A DNA stretch of 64,000 nucleotides from Candidatus Tectimicrobiota bacterium (GTDB taxonomy: Bacteria > JACPUC01): assembly GCA_016192455.1 (NCBI GenBank), contig JACPUC010000017.1, positions 69,581-133,580 on the forward strand, read 5' to 3'. A program made the translations under genes and the position numbers. The stretch's first letter is position 1, and every line of letters starts with the position of its first letter. This document shows, piece by piece, positions 17,110 through 26,267 of this stretch. The notes beneath the pieces are model-generated. The model was not told the origin of the DNA and made no database searches. It saw nothing but the letters and a program-made list of their open reading frames with translations.

Positions 17110-18804
17110 ATGAACTCCGATCTGGCAATCGCCCAAGCGTGCGAGCTGCGACCCATCCGCGAGATTGCCGAGCGTCTCAACCTTACGGAAGAGGAGATCG
17201 ATCCCTACGGCAAGTACTTCGCGAAAATCTCCCTCGACGTCCTCGGTCGCTCTCCCGCCAACCCGGCGAGCAAGTACATCGTCGTCACCTGCATCACGCC
17301 AACCCCTTTGGGTGAAGGGAAAACCGTCAACACCATCGGGCTGGCGCTCGGGCTGAACCAGATCGGCAAGCTCGCCATCGCCACGCTGCGGCAGCCGAGC
17401 CTGGGGCCCGTGTTCGGCATCAAGGGAGGGGCGGCGGGCGGTGGCTACGCCCAGGTGGTTCCCATGGAGCAGATCAACCTCCACCTCACCGGGGACAACC
17501 ATGCGGTCGCCGTGGCGCACAACCTCCTGGCGGCGTTTCTCGACAACTCCCTCTACCAGCAGAACCCCCTCGGCATCGACCTGCACCGCATCACCTGGAA
17601 GCGCGTCGTGGACGTCAGCGACCGCGCCCTGCGCAGCATCATCGTTGGGCTGGGCGGCCGCATCGACGGCGTGCCCCGCGAGAGCGGCTTTGACATTGCC
17701 GTGGCCTCGGAGGTGATGGCGATCCTGGCCTTGACATCCGGCCTGAAGGACCTGCGCCAGCGCCTCGGCCGCGTCGTCGTCGCGGAGACGCGGGGGCGCC
17801 AGCCGATCACCGCGGAGGACCTGCGCTGCGCCGGGGCCATGACCGTCCTCTTGAAAGAGGCCCTGAAACCCAACCTGCTGCAGACGCTCGAGCACACCCC
17901 CTGCCTCATGCATGCCGGCCCATTCGGCAATATCGCCCATGGGAACAACTCGATCCTCGCCGACGAGGTGGCCTTGCGGCTCGGCGACTACGTCGTCACG
18001 GAGTCCGGCTTCGGCGCCGATCTGGGCTTCGAGAAGTTCGTCAACATCAAGTGCCGCACCAGCGGCCGCAGGCCCGACGCGGCCCTCCTCATCTGCACCG
18101 TGCGCGCCCTGAAGATGCACAGCGGCCGCTTCCGCATCGTGCCGGGGAAACCTCTCGACCCCGCCCTGACGCGGGAAGACCTCGACAGCCTCGCCGCCGG
18201 GGCCGACAACCTCGCGAAGCAGATCGAGAATGTGCGCCTGATGGGTGTGCCGGTGGTCGTCGCCATCAACCACTTCGCCGGCGACACGCCGCGCGAGATT
18301 GACCTCGTGAAACGCCTCGCCATCGACGGGGGGGCCTTCGACGCCGTCGTCAGCGAGGTGCACGCCCAGGGGGGCCGCGGCGGCATCGCCATGGCGGAGG
18401 CCATCGCCAAGGCCGCCGACCAGCCGTCGGAGTTCCGCTTCCTCTACCCGGACGACCTGCCGATCAAGGAGAAAGTGCTGCGCATCGCCACCAAGGTGTA
18501 CGGCGCCGAGACGGTGAAGTTCCTGCCGGAGGCCGAGGAGCAGATCGCCCACTTCACGGAACTGGGTTACGGCACCCTGCCGATCTGCATGGCCAAGACG
18601 CACCTCTCCCTCTCCCATGATCCAGCGCTGAAGGGGCGGCCGAAGGGGTTCGCGCTGCCGGTTCGCGAGGTCAGGGCCTCGGTGGGCGCGGGGTTCCTTT
18701 ACCCCCTCATTGGGGAGATGCGCACCATGCCCGGCCTTCCCGCGCAGCCCGGCGGCATGCACGTGGACATCGACGCCGAGGGGCGCACGGTGGGGCTCTT
18801 CTGA
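17110..18804 (+). CDS. fhs: Formate-tetrahydrofolate ligase
   Basis: A 564-residue enzyme that makes 10-formyl-THF from formate, THF and ATP in the cytoplasm. The nucleotide loop TPLGEGKTVNTIG near residues 64-76 is clear, as are the conserved RQPSLGPVFGIKGGAAGGGY near 96 and the HAGPFGNIAHGNNSI stretch near 265. Length is normal. An AAGGAGAGGG site precedes the ATG. The next gene on the same strand is folD, so together they interconvert formate, 10-formyl-THF and methylene-THF. This could serve purine synthesis, serine formation or C1 oxidation; no Wood-Ljungdahl carbonyl-branch genes are in the window. Confidence 0.96.
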   Translation: MNSDLAIAQACELRPIREIAERLNLTEEEIDPYGKYFAKISLDVLGRSPANPASKYIVVTCITPTPLGEGKTVNTIGLALGLNQIGKLAIATLRQPSLGPVFGIKGGAAGGGYAQVVPMEQINLHLTGDNHAVAVAHNLLAAFLDNSLYQQNPLGIDLHRITWKRVVDVSDRALRSIIVGLGGRIDGVPRESGFDIAVASEVMAILALTSGLKDLRQRLGRVVVAETRGRQPITAEDLRCAGAMTVLLKEALKPNLLQTLEHTPCLMHAGPFGNIAHGNNSILADEVALRLGDYVVTESGFGADLGFEKFVNIKCRTSGRRPDAALLICTVRALKMHSGRFRIVPGKPLDPALTREDLDSLAAGADNLAKQIENVRLMGVPVVVAINHFAGDTPREIDLVKRLAIDGGAFDAVVSEVHAQGGRGGIAMAEAIAKAADQPSEFRFLYPDDLPIKEKVLRIATKVYGAETVKFLPEAEEQIAHFTELGYGTLPICMAKTHLSLSHDPALKGRPKGFALPVREVRASVGAGFLYPLIGEMRTMPGLPAQPGGMHVDIDAEGRTVGLF

Positions 18805-18946
18805 TCCCTCTTCGCCAGGCAGCAGGGCGCTCCTGATCGGCGCCGCCTCCCCCGGCCGGTGCCGTCTCCCGGGGGGACGCCGCACTCCTCCGCGCCCCCA
18901 GCCGCGTCTCTCCCCTCTCCACGGGAGCACCCAGCGAGGCCCGAGC

Positions 18947-19837
18947 ATGGCAGCCACGATCATTGACGGCACGCGCCACGCCCGCACCGTGCGCCAGGAG
19001 GTTGCGGCAGAGGCGGCGCGCCTGCGCGCCGAGCACGGGGTGGTGCCCGGCCTGGCCGTCGTGCTCGTGGGTGACGATCCCGCCTCCAAGGTCTACGTGC
19101 GCATGAAGCGCGACGCCTGCGAGGAGGCGGGGCTGCGCTCCTTCGACCACCACCTGCCGGGGGAGACGACCGAAGCGGAGATCCTAGACCGCATCGCGCA
19201 CCTCAATCGCGACCCAGCCGTCCACGGCATCCTTGTGCAGCTCCCCCTGCCGCCGCGGATCAACGAGCCGCGCACGCTCGGCGCCGTGGCAGCGGAGAAG
19301 GACGTCGACGGCTTCCATCCCCTCAACGTCGGGCTGCTGCTCCTCGGCACGCCGCGCTTCGTCCCTTGCACCCCCCTCGGCGTCCAGCACCTGCTCATGC
19401 AGAGCGGCTTCGACCCGGCCGGGCAGCACGTCGTCATCGTTGGGCGCAGCACGGTGGTCGGCAAGCCGCTCATGGCCATCCTCTGCCAGAAAGCCCCCGG
19501 CGGCAATGCCACGGTAACCCTCTGTCATTCCCAAACGCCGGACCTGGCGCGCTTCACCCGCCAGGCCGACATCCTCATCGCCGCCATGGGTTGCCCCCGC
19601 TCGATCACGGCGCCGATGGTGCGCGAGGGGGCGGTGGTCATCGACGTGGGGGTGAGCCGCGTCGCCGACAGCTCCTCCCCGAAGGGGAGCCGCCTCGTCG
19701 GGGATGTGGACTTCGACGGCGTGGCCCAGAAGGCCCGCGCCATCACCCCGGTGCCGGGGGGCGTTGGCCCGATGACGATTGCCATGCTCCTCAAGAACAC
19801 CTTGTTGGCGGCGAGGTATCGACATAATCTGCCTTAG
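18947..19837 (+). CDS. folD: Bifunctional methylene-THF dehydrogenase / methenyl-THF cyclohydrolase
   Basis: A 296-residue FolD. The catalytic YxxxK pair is Tyr50/Lys54 in KVYVRMKRD, the substrate loop VQLPLPP is near 98, DVDGFHP near 122, and the NADP-binding VIVGRSTVVGKPL near 165; the C-terminal TPVPGGVGPMTIAML is intact. The frame is open upstream of 18947, but that part has no homology and overlaps the end of fhs in another frame. It lies 142 bases behind fhs. Confidence 0.96.
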   Translation: MAATIIDGTRHARTVRQEVAAEAARLRAEHGVVPGLAVVLVGDDPASKVYVRMKRDACEEAGLRSFDHHLPGETTEAEILDRIAHLNRDPAVHGILVQLPLPPRINEPRTLGAVAAEKDVDGFHPLNVGLLLLGTPRFVPCTPLGVQHLLMQSGFDPAGQHVVIVGRSTVVGKPLMAILCQKAPGGNATVTLCHSQTPDLARFTRQADILIAAMGCPRSITAPMVREGAVVIDVGVSRVADSSSPKGSRLVGDVDFDGVAQKARAITPVPGGVGPMTIAMLLKNTLLAARYRHNLP

Positions 19838-19943
19838 ACGGGCGGACGTTGGACGAAAGCCTGCCGCGTCGCTCCGGCCTCGCCTACCCTTTCCGCTGCT
19901 GCTCGGTGGGGCCGCCCCGCTTCAAGGACCTCGGAGGGGAACC

Positions 19944-20162
19944 ATGACATCCGCCATGTTCGAGCTGCTTCGCCGGTTGACGGATCGAGAGGTCACGCTG
20001 GTCATGGACACCGGCCAGGAAGTGGCAGGACTGATCATCAGCGTTGAGGACGAGATCATCGAAATCCGCTGCCCCGAGCACCAGCATTTCCTCAATCCCG
20101 ATCACGTCGTGGAGTTCTACTACTTTCACGCCAGCGCGGGGAATGGGGCTTCCGCCAACTGA
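19944..20162 (+). CDS. Small Sm-like hypothetical protein
   Basis: A 72-residue protein with a GGAGGGG site before the ATG. It begins with a helix (MFELLRRLTD) followed by a predicted five-strand beta barrel (EVTLVMDTGQEVAGLIISV, then EIIEIRC and HVVEFYYF), a layout like Sm/LSm folds. It is too divergent from Hfq to assign RNA binding. It lies 106 bases after folD on the same strand and could be the last gene of the fhs-folD unit. Function unknown. Confidence 0.65.
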   Translation: MTSAMFELLRRLTDREVTLVMDTGQEVAGLIISVEDEIIEIRCPEHQHFLNPDHVVEFYYFHASAGNGASAN

Positions 20163-20515
20163 GGTCGGCCGCGGCCTCTCCCGCCATCCCCGCCGCTCCG
20201 GTTGTCATTCGCCCTCACCTCCGAGGGCAGGCTGCACCGCGGTGTCAAGTTCAGAGCCCGCCTCGCCGTCCGCTGCTCATGGCGCGCCTCGGCGCGTCGT
20301 TTCGCACCTCGGGGTCCGATCAAGCGCGCGAGTCCCTGGAAGGACTCGCCCTCTTCGAGCCTCGCATCGCGCGCTCCCCTCGACCATCTTCGGGCATGCC
20401 TGCGGCGGACGCTGAGCAGGGGCGTGGCGGAGAAGGGATGCTCTGACCGCCCCCCGGCGAGCGCGCGGCGGCGGCGCCGGGGTCGCGGCACGGCGGGCCC
20501 CAAGCGTTCCCCGGC
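20163..20515. other. Intergenic stretch between convergent genes
   Basis: About 350 GC-rich bases between the Sm-like gene (plus) and the EamA transporter (minus). No coding sequence, clear terminator or repeat recognised. Confidence 0.45.
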
Positions 20516-21400
20516 TCAGGGGCGCGAGGCGAGGCGGCGGCGGGTGACGAGAAGCACCCCAAGGATCACCAGCACGGCTCCGGCGATCTGCGGCGCGCCG
20601 ATCCTCTCGTTGAGGAGGAGCCAGCCGAACAGCATGGCGAAGATGGGGATCATGTTCTGGAAGATCGCCGTCCTGGAGGCGCCGATCTGCTGCAGGGCGT
20701 AGTTGGAGATGAGGAAGGGAACGCCGAGCCCCAGGATGCTCAGGTAGAGGATCAAGCCCCAGGCGAGGAGGGTGCTGGAGGCCAGCGCCTGGAGTGGCGC
20801 GGCAAAGCTTGCGGCGATGCTCAGCATCAGCGAGCCCACGGCGGTGGCGTAACAGGTCGCCCGCCAGGGGTCGAAGCGGCGCAGCACGTGGCGGCTATGC
20901 ACGAGGTACGCCGACCAGCTCACGGCGGCGGCGAAGATCAGCAGATCGCCGCGGTTGAAGCGCAGCGACTGCAAGGTCTCCAGCGAGCCGTTGGTGAGGA
21001 CCACGAGGACGCCAAGGAGCGACAGGAGGATACCGCTCGCCGCCCGCCAGGTCACCCTCTCGCCTAGAAAGAGCACGGACGCGATCGCCACGATGGCCGG
21101 CGTGGAGGTGTAGATGATGCTGGCATTCGTCGCCGTGGTGGTGCGCATGCCCAGGAACATCGCCAGGGAGACGAAGGCCATGCCGGTGAAGCCGAGGATG
21201 GTGAAGTCGCGCACGTCGGCGGCTCGAAGGGGTCTGGGGCGTGTCGGCAGAAAACGTTGGAACGCAGCCAGCGCCAGGAAGGAGATGAGGCAGCGCAAGG
21301 CGGCGAGAACCACCGGCGGCATGAGCGGAGCGGCGACGCGGAAGGCGATGAGGTTGCCGCCGTAGAGCATGGTGGCGAGAAGGAGGAGGGCGTAGACCAT
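20516..21400 (-). CDS. EamA/DMT-family transporter
   Basis: A 294-residue inner-membrane protein with ten hydrophobic segments arranged as two EamA repeats of five. The N-terminal segment begins MVYALLLLATMLYGGNLIAF, and the second repeat carries the usual PFLISNYALQQIGASRTAIF block near 235. Members export or import metabolites such as amino acids or nucleosides; specificity cannot be read. The gene stands alone on the minus strand. Confidence 0.87.
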   Translation of the reverse strand: MVYALLLLATMLYGGNLIAFRVAAPLMPPVVLAALRCLISFLALAAFQRFLPTRPRPLRAADVRDFTILGFTGMAFVSLAMFLGMRTTTATNASIIYTSTPAIVAIASVLFLGERVTWRAASGILLSLLGVLVVLTNGSLETLQSLRFNRGDLLIFAAAVSWSAYLVHSRHVLRRFDPWRATCYATAVGSLMLSIAASFAAPLQALASSTLLAWGLILYLSILGLGVPFLISNYALQQIGASRTAIFQNMIPIFAMLFGWLLLNERIGAPQIAGAVLVILGVLLVTRRRLASRP

Positions 21401-21514
21401 GGCGCCGCTCAGCCCAGGGGGAGGGGGGACGCAGCAGGCGGAGAACCGAGGCGGTCGCGGTAGGCCGAGGCACCCTGCTCCGCGCGGCCGTCGCCGCGCG
21501 GGCTGCGCCAGCGG

Positions 21515-21847
21515 TCAGGCATTCGCCAGAGCGGTCACGCGCTCCTGGAACGTTTGCAAGAGGTGGAGTGAGGAGCGCGCGCGGCTCGCCACCGTCATGC
21601 CTTCCTCGTAGATTTGCCGCGCTCCGAAGGTGTGACCTTCGGCGGCGTAGGCATCGCCCAGGGCCAGGTAGGCTTCGGCATAGTCGGGCTCAACCGTGAT
21701 CGCCGCCGTGAAGAGGTAGATGGCATCCATGTACTGCCGCGATTTGCAGTAAAGCTGCCCGAGCTCATAGTAGAGGGTCCCGTCGGCAGGGTAGGCGGAG
21801 CTGAGTCTCTTCAGCTCCTCGACTCGTTCCACGTCCATCTGGCTCAT
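21515..21847 (-). CDS. Tetratricopeptide repeat protein
   Basis: A 110-residue helical protein with two clear TPR units: YYELGQLYCKSRQYMDAIYL and DYAEAYLALGDAYAAEGHTF (residues about 25-80), flanked by shorter helices. No signal peptide or enzymatic domain. Probably a small scaffold or adaptor; no partner is evident, since the neighbouring genes are a transporter and a divergent amidohydrolase. Confidence 0.8.
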   Translation of the reverse strand: MSQMDVERVEELKRLSSAYPADGTLYYELGQLYCKSRQYMDAIYLFTAAITVEPDYAEAYLALGDAYAAEGHTFGARQIYEEGMTVASRARSSLHLLQTFQERVTALANA

Positions 21848-22218
21848 TTCCCACCACCCTGCTCCGAACAGGCAGGGCCGTGCTCTTCATGGCGCCAAGC
21901 GCGCCGCGATCCGCGCCCGGCGCTGCGCTTGCGCAGCCCAGCGGCGCATCGCGGGCCTCGCCGCAGCGCCCAAGAATACGCAGGCGACCACGGAATTGCA
22001 ATGGCCTCGACCGGTGAGAGGCACGGCTACGAAACGACCGGGCCGCCGCGCCTTGACTTGCCCATCTCCCCTGACTAGATTGACGCACGTTGCCGCGCCG
22101 GCTTTGGGCGCCAGGCCAAGCCAGCCGCGGTCCGACGTTGGGGTAGCCTGCCGCACCCCGGCGCACCCTTGCCCCCAGCGCGCGGCGCCGGGCCCTTGCC
22201 ACCCCCCGCAGAGGAACC
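21848..22218. other. Divergent intergenic region with one candidate promoter
   Basis: About 370 bases between the TPR gene (minus) and the amidohydrolase gene (plus). Apart from the plus-strand promoter candidate at 22053-22081, nothing is recognised. Confidence 0.5.
22053..22081 (+). promoter_or_regulatory. Candidate sigma-70 promoter for the amidohydrolase gene
   Basis: TTGACT (22053-22058), a 17-base spacer and TAGATT (22076-22081). Start of transcription would be near 22088, leaving a leader of about 130 bases before the ATG at 22219. Confidence 0.5.
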
Positions 22219-24087
22219 ATGATGCCCCCCCGGCCGACCGCCTCCGCCCATCCGGTCTTCACGCGTCATCTCCCCATGGAGACGGTTGCCCACCTGGTGG
22301 CGGTCTCCCAGGGACGTGCCGCGGCCGACGCGTACCTGCGCGGCGGGCGTATCGTCAACGTCTTCTCCGGCGAGGTGCTGGAGATGAACGTTGCCCTGGC
22401 GGAGGGCCTGGTTGCCTACGTCGGCACGAGCGAGGCGATGGTGGGCGACGAGACCGAGATCATCAACGCGCACGGCTTCCACCTCGTGCCGGGCTACGTC
22501 AACGCCCACTCCCACCCCTGGATGGGGCATAACCCCCTGGAGTTCGCCCGCGCCGTCCTGCCGCACGGCACCACCACGACCGTGTCGGACACCCTCATGC
22601 TGGTGATGTTCCTGCGCGACCACGATACCGCCGCGGTCGTCGAGATCATGGAGCAGATGGCGCGCCTGCCGATGAAGTACTTCTGGGTTGCACGCGCCGC
22701 GCCGCAGTCCCGCCTCGAGGACGAGGGCGCCTTCTTCTCGACGGAGCGCGTCAGCCAGTTGCTGGAGCTTGACTGCGTCGTCGGCGTGGCGGAGCTCACC
22801 CGCTGGAAGCGCATCACGGAGGGGGACCCGGCGCTTCTCGAGGCGATCAGCGAGGCGCTGCGCCGCGGCAAGGCGGTTGACGGGCACACCGCCGGCGCCT
22901 CGTACGAGCGGCTGAACGGCATCGCCGCCGCCGGCGTCAACTCCTGCCACGAGCCGATCACCGCCGAGGAGGCCCTGCACCGCCTGCGCTTGGGGCTGTG
23001 GACGATGCTGCGCCACAGTTGCCTGCGGCCGGACCTGCCGGAGCTGAGCCGCGTTCTCACCGAGCACCATGCCGACACCTCGCGCCTCATCCTCACATCC
23101 GACGGCCCCGACCCGGTCTACGTCGCTGACGAAGGGGACATCGACCACGTCATCCGCACCGCCATCACCTGCGGCATCGAGCCGGTGACGGCCTACAAAA
23201 TGGCCACGATCAATCCCGCCACCCTTTACGGCCTGGACACCCGGCTCGGCGCCATTGCCCCCGGGCGCTACGCGGACCTCCTCTTCCTCGAGGACCTGCG
23301 CAACCCGACGCCGGTGCGCGTCATGCTGAACGGCCGCATTGCGGTGCAGGACGGCGGCACGTGCGTCGAGACGCCGGGACCCTCCTGGCGGGCGGCGGCG
23401 GCGTGGCGCGACGCGGCGCGACGCTGGCGGCCGACGGCGGCCCTCTTCAACCTGGCGGATGCCGCTGTCGCGCATCCAGCCGGCTCGCACGAGGGAACCG
23501 CGGCAACCGCGACGGTGCGGCTGCCGGTCCTGCACCTCGTCAGCGCGGCGATCACCCGACTCCTCGACATGGAGGTGCGGCTGGCCGACGGCGACATCGA
23601 CCGGCGGGCGCATCCAGATCTCCTCGCTATTGGGCTCGTCGAGCGCAGCGGGAACTGGATCACCAAGAGCGCCATCAAGGGGTTCGCCGACCAGCTCGGT
23701 GGCATGGCCTGCAGCCTGGGATGCGCCACCCACCCCGTGGTGATCGGCTCGTCAGCCGCCGACATGGCGCTGGCGCTCGAGCGGCTCCTGGCCTTCTCGG
23801 GAGGGCTCGTTCTCGTCGAAGAGGGCGAGGTGCTCTTCGCGTCGCCCCTGGAGCTCTTCGGGGTGATGACCGATCGCCCGTTCGCCACCGTCGCGGAGGA
23901 GTTCCGCCGTTTTCGGGACCTCATGCAGGCGCGCGGCTACCGTTATCAAAGCCTCTTCTATACCATGCAGTTTATCGCCTGCGATTTTCTCCCCGAGGTG
24001 CGGGTCACTTCGGCAGGGGTCATCAGCGTGCGCACCGGCCAGGTCTTGAAGCCGGTGCAGCGCCTGGCGGCGCACGCCGCGTCGTGA
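22219..24087 (+). CDS. Adenine deaminase-like amidohydrolase
   Basis: A 622-residue metal-dependent amidohydrolase closest in pattern to adenine deaminase. It has RGGRIVNVFSGEVLE near 41-55, the metal motif GYVNAHSHPWM with His97 and His99, VDGHTAGASYERLNG near 222, then the EPITAEEALHRLRLG stretch typical of Ade, LILTSDGPD near 292 and the AYKMATINPATLYGL block near 320. The usual DAHVHIESS motif is altered to NAHSHPWM, so adenine may not be the substrate. The C-terminal Ade domain is present. Start: first ATG after a GAGG site. Confidence 0.82.
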   Translation: MMPPRPTASAHPVFTRHLPMETVAHLVAVSQGRAAADAYLRGGRIVNVFSGEVLEMNVALAEGLVAYVGTSEAMVGDETEIINAHGFHLVPGYVNAHSHPWMGHNPLEFARAVLPHGTTTTVSDTLMLVMFLRDHDTAAVVEIMEQMARLPMKYFWVARAAPQSRLEDEGAFFSTERVSQLLELDCVVGVAELTRWKRITEGDPALLEAISEALRRGKAVDGHTAGASYERLNGIAAAGVNSCHEPITAEEALHRLRLGLWTMLRHSCLRPDLPELSRVLTEHHADTSRLILTSDGPDPVYVADEGDIDHVIRTAITCGIEPVTAYKMATINPATLYGLDTRLGAIAPGRYADLLFLEDLRNPTPVRVMLNGRIAVQDGGTCVETPGPSWRAAAAWRDAARRWRPTAALFNLADAAVAHPAGSHEGTAATATVRLPVLHLVSAAITRLLDMEVRLADGDIDRRAHPDLLAIGLVERSGNWITKSAIKGFADQLGGMACSLGCATHPVVIGSSAADMALALERLLAFSGGLVLVEEGEVLFASPLELFGVMTDRPFATVAEEFRRFRDLMQARGYRYQSLFYTMQFIACDFLPEVRVTSAGVISVRTGQVLKPVQRLAAHAAS

Positions 24088-24244
24088 GACGGGCGACGGA
24101 CGGCGGCGGGGCGGATGCCTCGGAAGGAGGGTAACTTCAGGATGGAAGTTGCGCTTCCAGATCAAGTACCATGATCTCGACGCGGTTGTGAACGCGCCCG
24201 CCTGATGCCCGCTCCTACAGGGCGGGAAGGGAGGAGCCGCTACC

Positions 24245-26104
24245 ATGGCGCTGGAGTTCGGCACGCGCGGCAAGCTTCTGTTCGTGAACCTAAGCGACGG
24301 CTCGACCTCGGTCCGCCCCATCGAGGCCGACGATGTCTGGATGTACTACGGCGGTCGGGGCCTGGGGGCCAAGCTCCTCTTCGATCTCGCTCCCAAGGGG
24401 GGAACCTACGCCAGCCCCGACAACCCCTTCATGCTCCTCTCCGGCCCCCTCACCGGCACCATCTTCCCCACCGCCAACCGCACCTTCGCGTGCTCGCTGT
24501 CGCCGCTGACCGACGCTTACGGCGGCGCCCTCGGCGGCGGCTCCTTCATGCCGGAGCTGAAGTTCGCCGGCTATGACGGCCTCGTCGTCCTCGGCAAGGC
24601 GGAGCACCCGGTCTACCTCGACATCCGCAACGAGGCGGTGACGATCCGCGATGCCCGCCACTTGTGGGGGAAACAGACGACGGAGACGCGCGAGACCATC
24701 CGCGCGGAGCTCGGCGACGACGAGATCAAGACCTGCACCATCGGTCCCGCAGGCGAGCACGACGTGCGCTACGCCTGCCTGATTCTCGACGGGCGCGCCG
24801 CCGGCCGCGCCGGCCTCGGCACCTCGATGGGCGCCAAAAACCTGAAGGCCGTCGCCGTGCGCGGCAGCGCGGGGGTGGCCCTGGCGAAGCCTGCCGACTT
24901 CTTCCGCCTCATGCTGAACTTCAACACCACCATCGCCAACAGCCCCACGCGCACCCATTTCGGCAAGTGGGGCACGGCCCACGGCATCGACAACCAGAAC
25001 CAGTTCGGCATCCTGCCGACGCGCAACTTCATCGACTCGCAGTTCGTCGGACACAAGGAGTTCGCCACCAAGTACTTCCACACCGAGCACTTTTACCGCG
25101 ATTTCGGCTGCTTCAGTTGCCCGGTGGCGTGCACGAACATCGCCCGCGTCAAGGAGGGGAAGTACAAGGGGACGCAGGCCGAAGGACCGGAGTACGAGAC
25201 CTTCTACTCCCTTGGCGCCAACTGCGGCAACGCCGACATGGCCTCGATCGTGTACGGCGACCGCCTCTGCGACGAGCTGGGGCTGGACTCGATGTCGGCC
25301 GGCAGCAGCATCGGCTTCGCCATGGAGTGCTTCGAGCGCGGCCTGCTCAGCCGCGGCGATGTGGATGGCTTCGACCTGCGCTTCGGCAACAGCGACGCCC
25401 TCATCGAGCTGCTGCCGAAGATCGCCCGGCGCGAGGGCTTCGGGGACCTCCTCGCCGAGGGGGTGCGGCGCATGGCGCGCACGATCGGCCGCGGCAGCGA
25501 GGACTTCGCCATGGAGGTGAAGGGGATGGAGCTGGGCGGCTACGATCCGCGCGCCCTGAAGGCCGAAGGTCTCTCCATGGCCACCTCCGAGCGCGGCGGC
25601 TGCCACCACTTCGGCGGGTACACCATCTACCTGGAGACCTCCGGGTCGATCAGCAACCTGGCGGTGGAGGGGAAGGGTCAGTTGCTGCAGCAGGTGCGTC
25701 GCGGCCGCGTCCTCTGCGATTCCACCACCATGTGCTCCTTCCTTGGGGGCACCATCGCCATGCAGCCGAACAACCTCGCCGAAGCCCTGCGCTACGCCAC
25801 CGGCCTCGACTTCAGCACCGAGCAGTTGCACCTCATCGCCGACCGCGTCATCGCCCTGGAGCGCTGCATCAACGCACGCTACGGCCTCGGCCGCAAGGAC
25901 GACACCCTGCCGAAGCGCATCCTGACCGAGACGGTGCGCAGTGGGCCGTGGAAGGGGAACACACTGTCGCAGGAGCAGCTCGACAACCTCCTCGACCAGT
26001 TCTACACCATCAACGGCTTCGACCTGACCACCGGCCACCCCACGGCGGAGCGCCTGACCGCGCTGGGCCTCGACGCCGCCCGCGCCGAGCTCTACGCCGC
26101 CTGA
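24245..26104 (+). CDS. Aldehyde:ferredoxin oxidoreductase family protein (tungsten enzyme)
   Basis: A 619-residue AOR-family protein. These carry a bis-pterin tungsten centre and a [4Fe-4S] cluster and oxidise aldehydes to acids or run in reverse with ferredoxin. The N-terminal GGRGLGAKLLFDLAP and the SGPLTGTIFPTANR pterin region are present, and the cluster motif CFSCPVAC (Cys-x2-Cys-x3-Cys, about residues 289-296) is intact, with the distal Cys likely in TMCSFLGG near 498. No small ferredoxin subunit is next to it. The ThDP enzyme converging from the other side may act on the same keto- or aldehyde-type intermediates. Confidence 0.92.
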   Translation: MALEFGTRGKLLFVNLSDGSTSVRPIEADDVWMYYGGRGLGAKLLFDLAPKGGTYASPDNPFMLLSGPLTGTIFPTANRTFACSLSPLTDAYGGALGGGSFMPELKFAGYDGLVVLGKAEHPVYLDIRNEAVTIRDARHLWGKQTTETRETIRAELGDDEIKTCTIGPAGEHDVRYACLILDGRAAGRAGLGTSMGAKNLKAVAVRGSAGVALAKPADFFRLMLNFNTTIANSPTRTHFGKWGTAHGIDNQNQFGILPTRNFIDSQFVGHKEFATKYFHTEHFYRDFGCFSCPVACTNIARVKEGKYKGTQAEGPEYETFYSLGANCGNADMASIVYGDRLCDELGLDSMSAGSSIGFAMECFERGLLSRGDVDGFDLRFGNSDALIELLPKIARREGFGDLLAEGVRRMARTIGRGSEDFAMEVKGMELGGYDPRALKAEGLSMATSERGGCHHFGGYTIYLETSGSISNLAVEGKGQLLQQVRRGRVLCDSTTMCSFLGGTIAMQPNNLAEALRYATGLDFSTEQLHLIADRVIALERCINARYGLGRKDDTLPKRILTETVRSGPWKGNTLSQEQLDNLLDQFYTINGFDLTTGHPTAERLTALGLDAARAELYAA

Positions 26105-26140
26105 GCCGTACCGTCACAGTCCCAAGGGCGCGCCAAGGAT

Positions 26141-26181
26141 AAAGAACCCGGAGCTGCTGGTGCAGCTCCGGGTTCTTTTTT
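26141..26181. terminator. Bidirectional intrinsic terminator
   Basis: A perfect 17-bp stem (26141-26157 with 26162-26178) around a TGGT loop. Read on the plus strand the stem runs into TTTTTT; on the minus strand it ends in TTCTTT. It sits between the convergent AOR gene (ends 26104) and ThDP enzyme gene (ends 26268) and can stop transcription from both sides. Confidence 0.92.
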
Positions 26182-26267
26182 CCGTCTCCACATTATCCGC
26201 GAACCCGTTTCCCGCTCCACGCGGCGCCGCGGCGACACGCTGCCCGGCGCACGCGACGCATGCAACG

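Noticed and set aside
16843-19089. Long minus-strand frame (about 748 codons) across fhs
   Set aside because: Mirror of the fhs coding frame; no domain, no ribosome site, gene on the other strand is certain.
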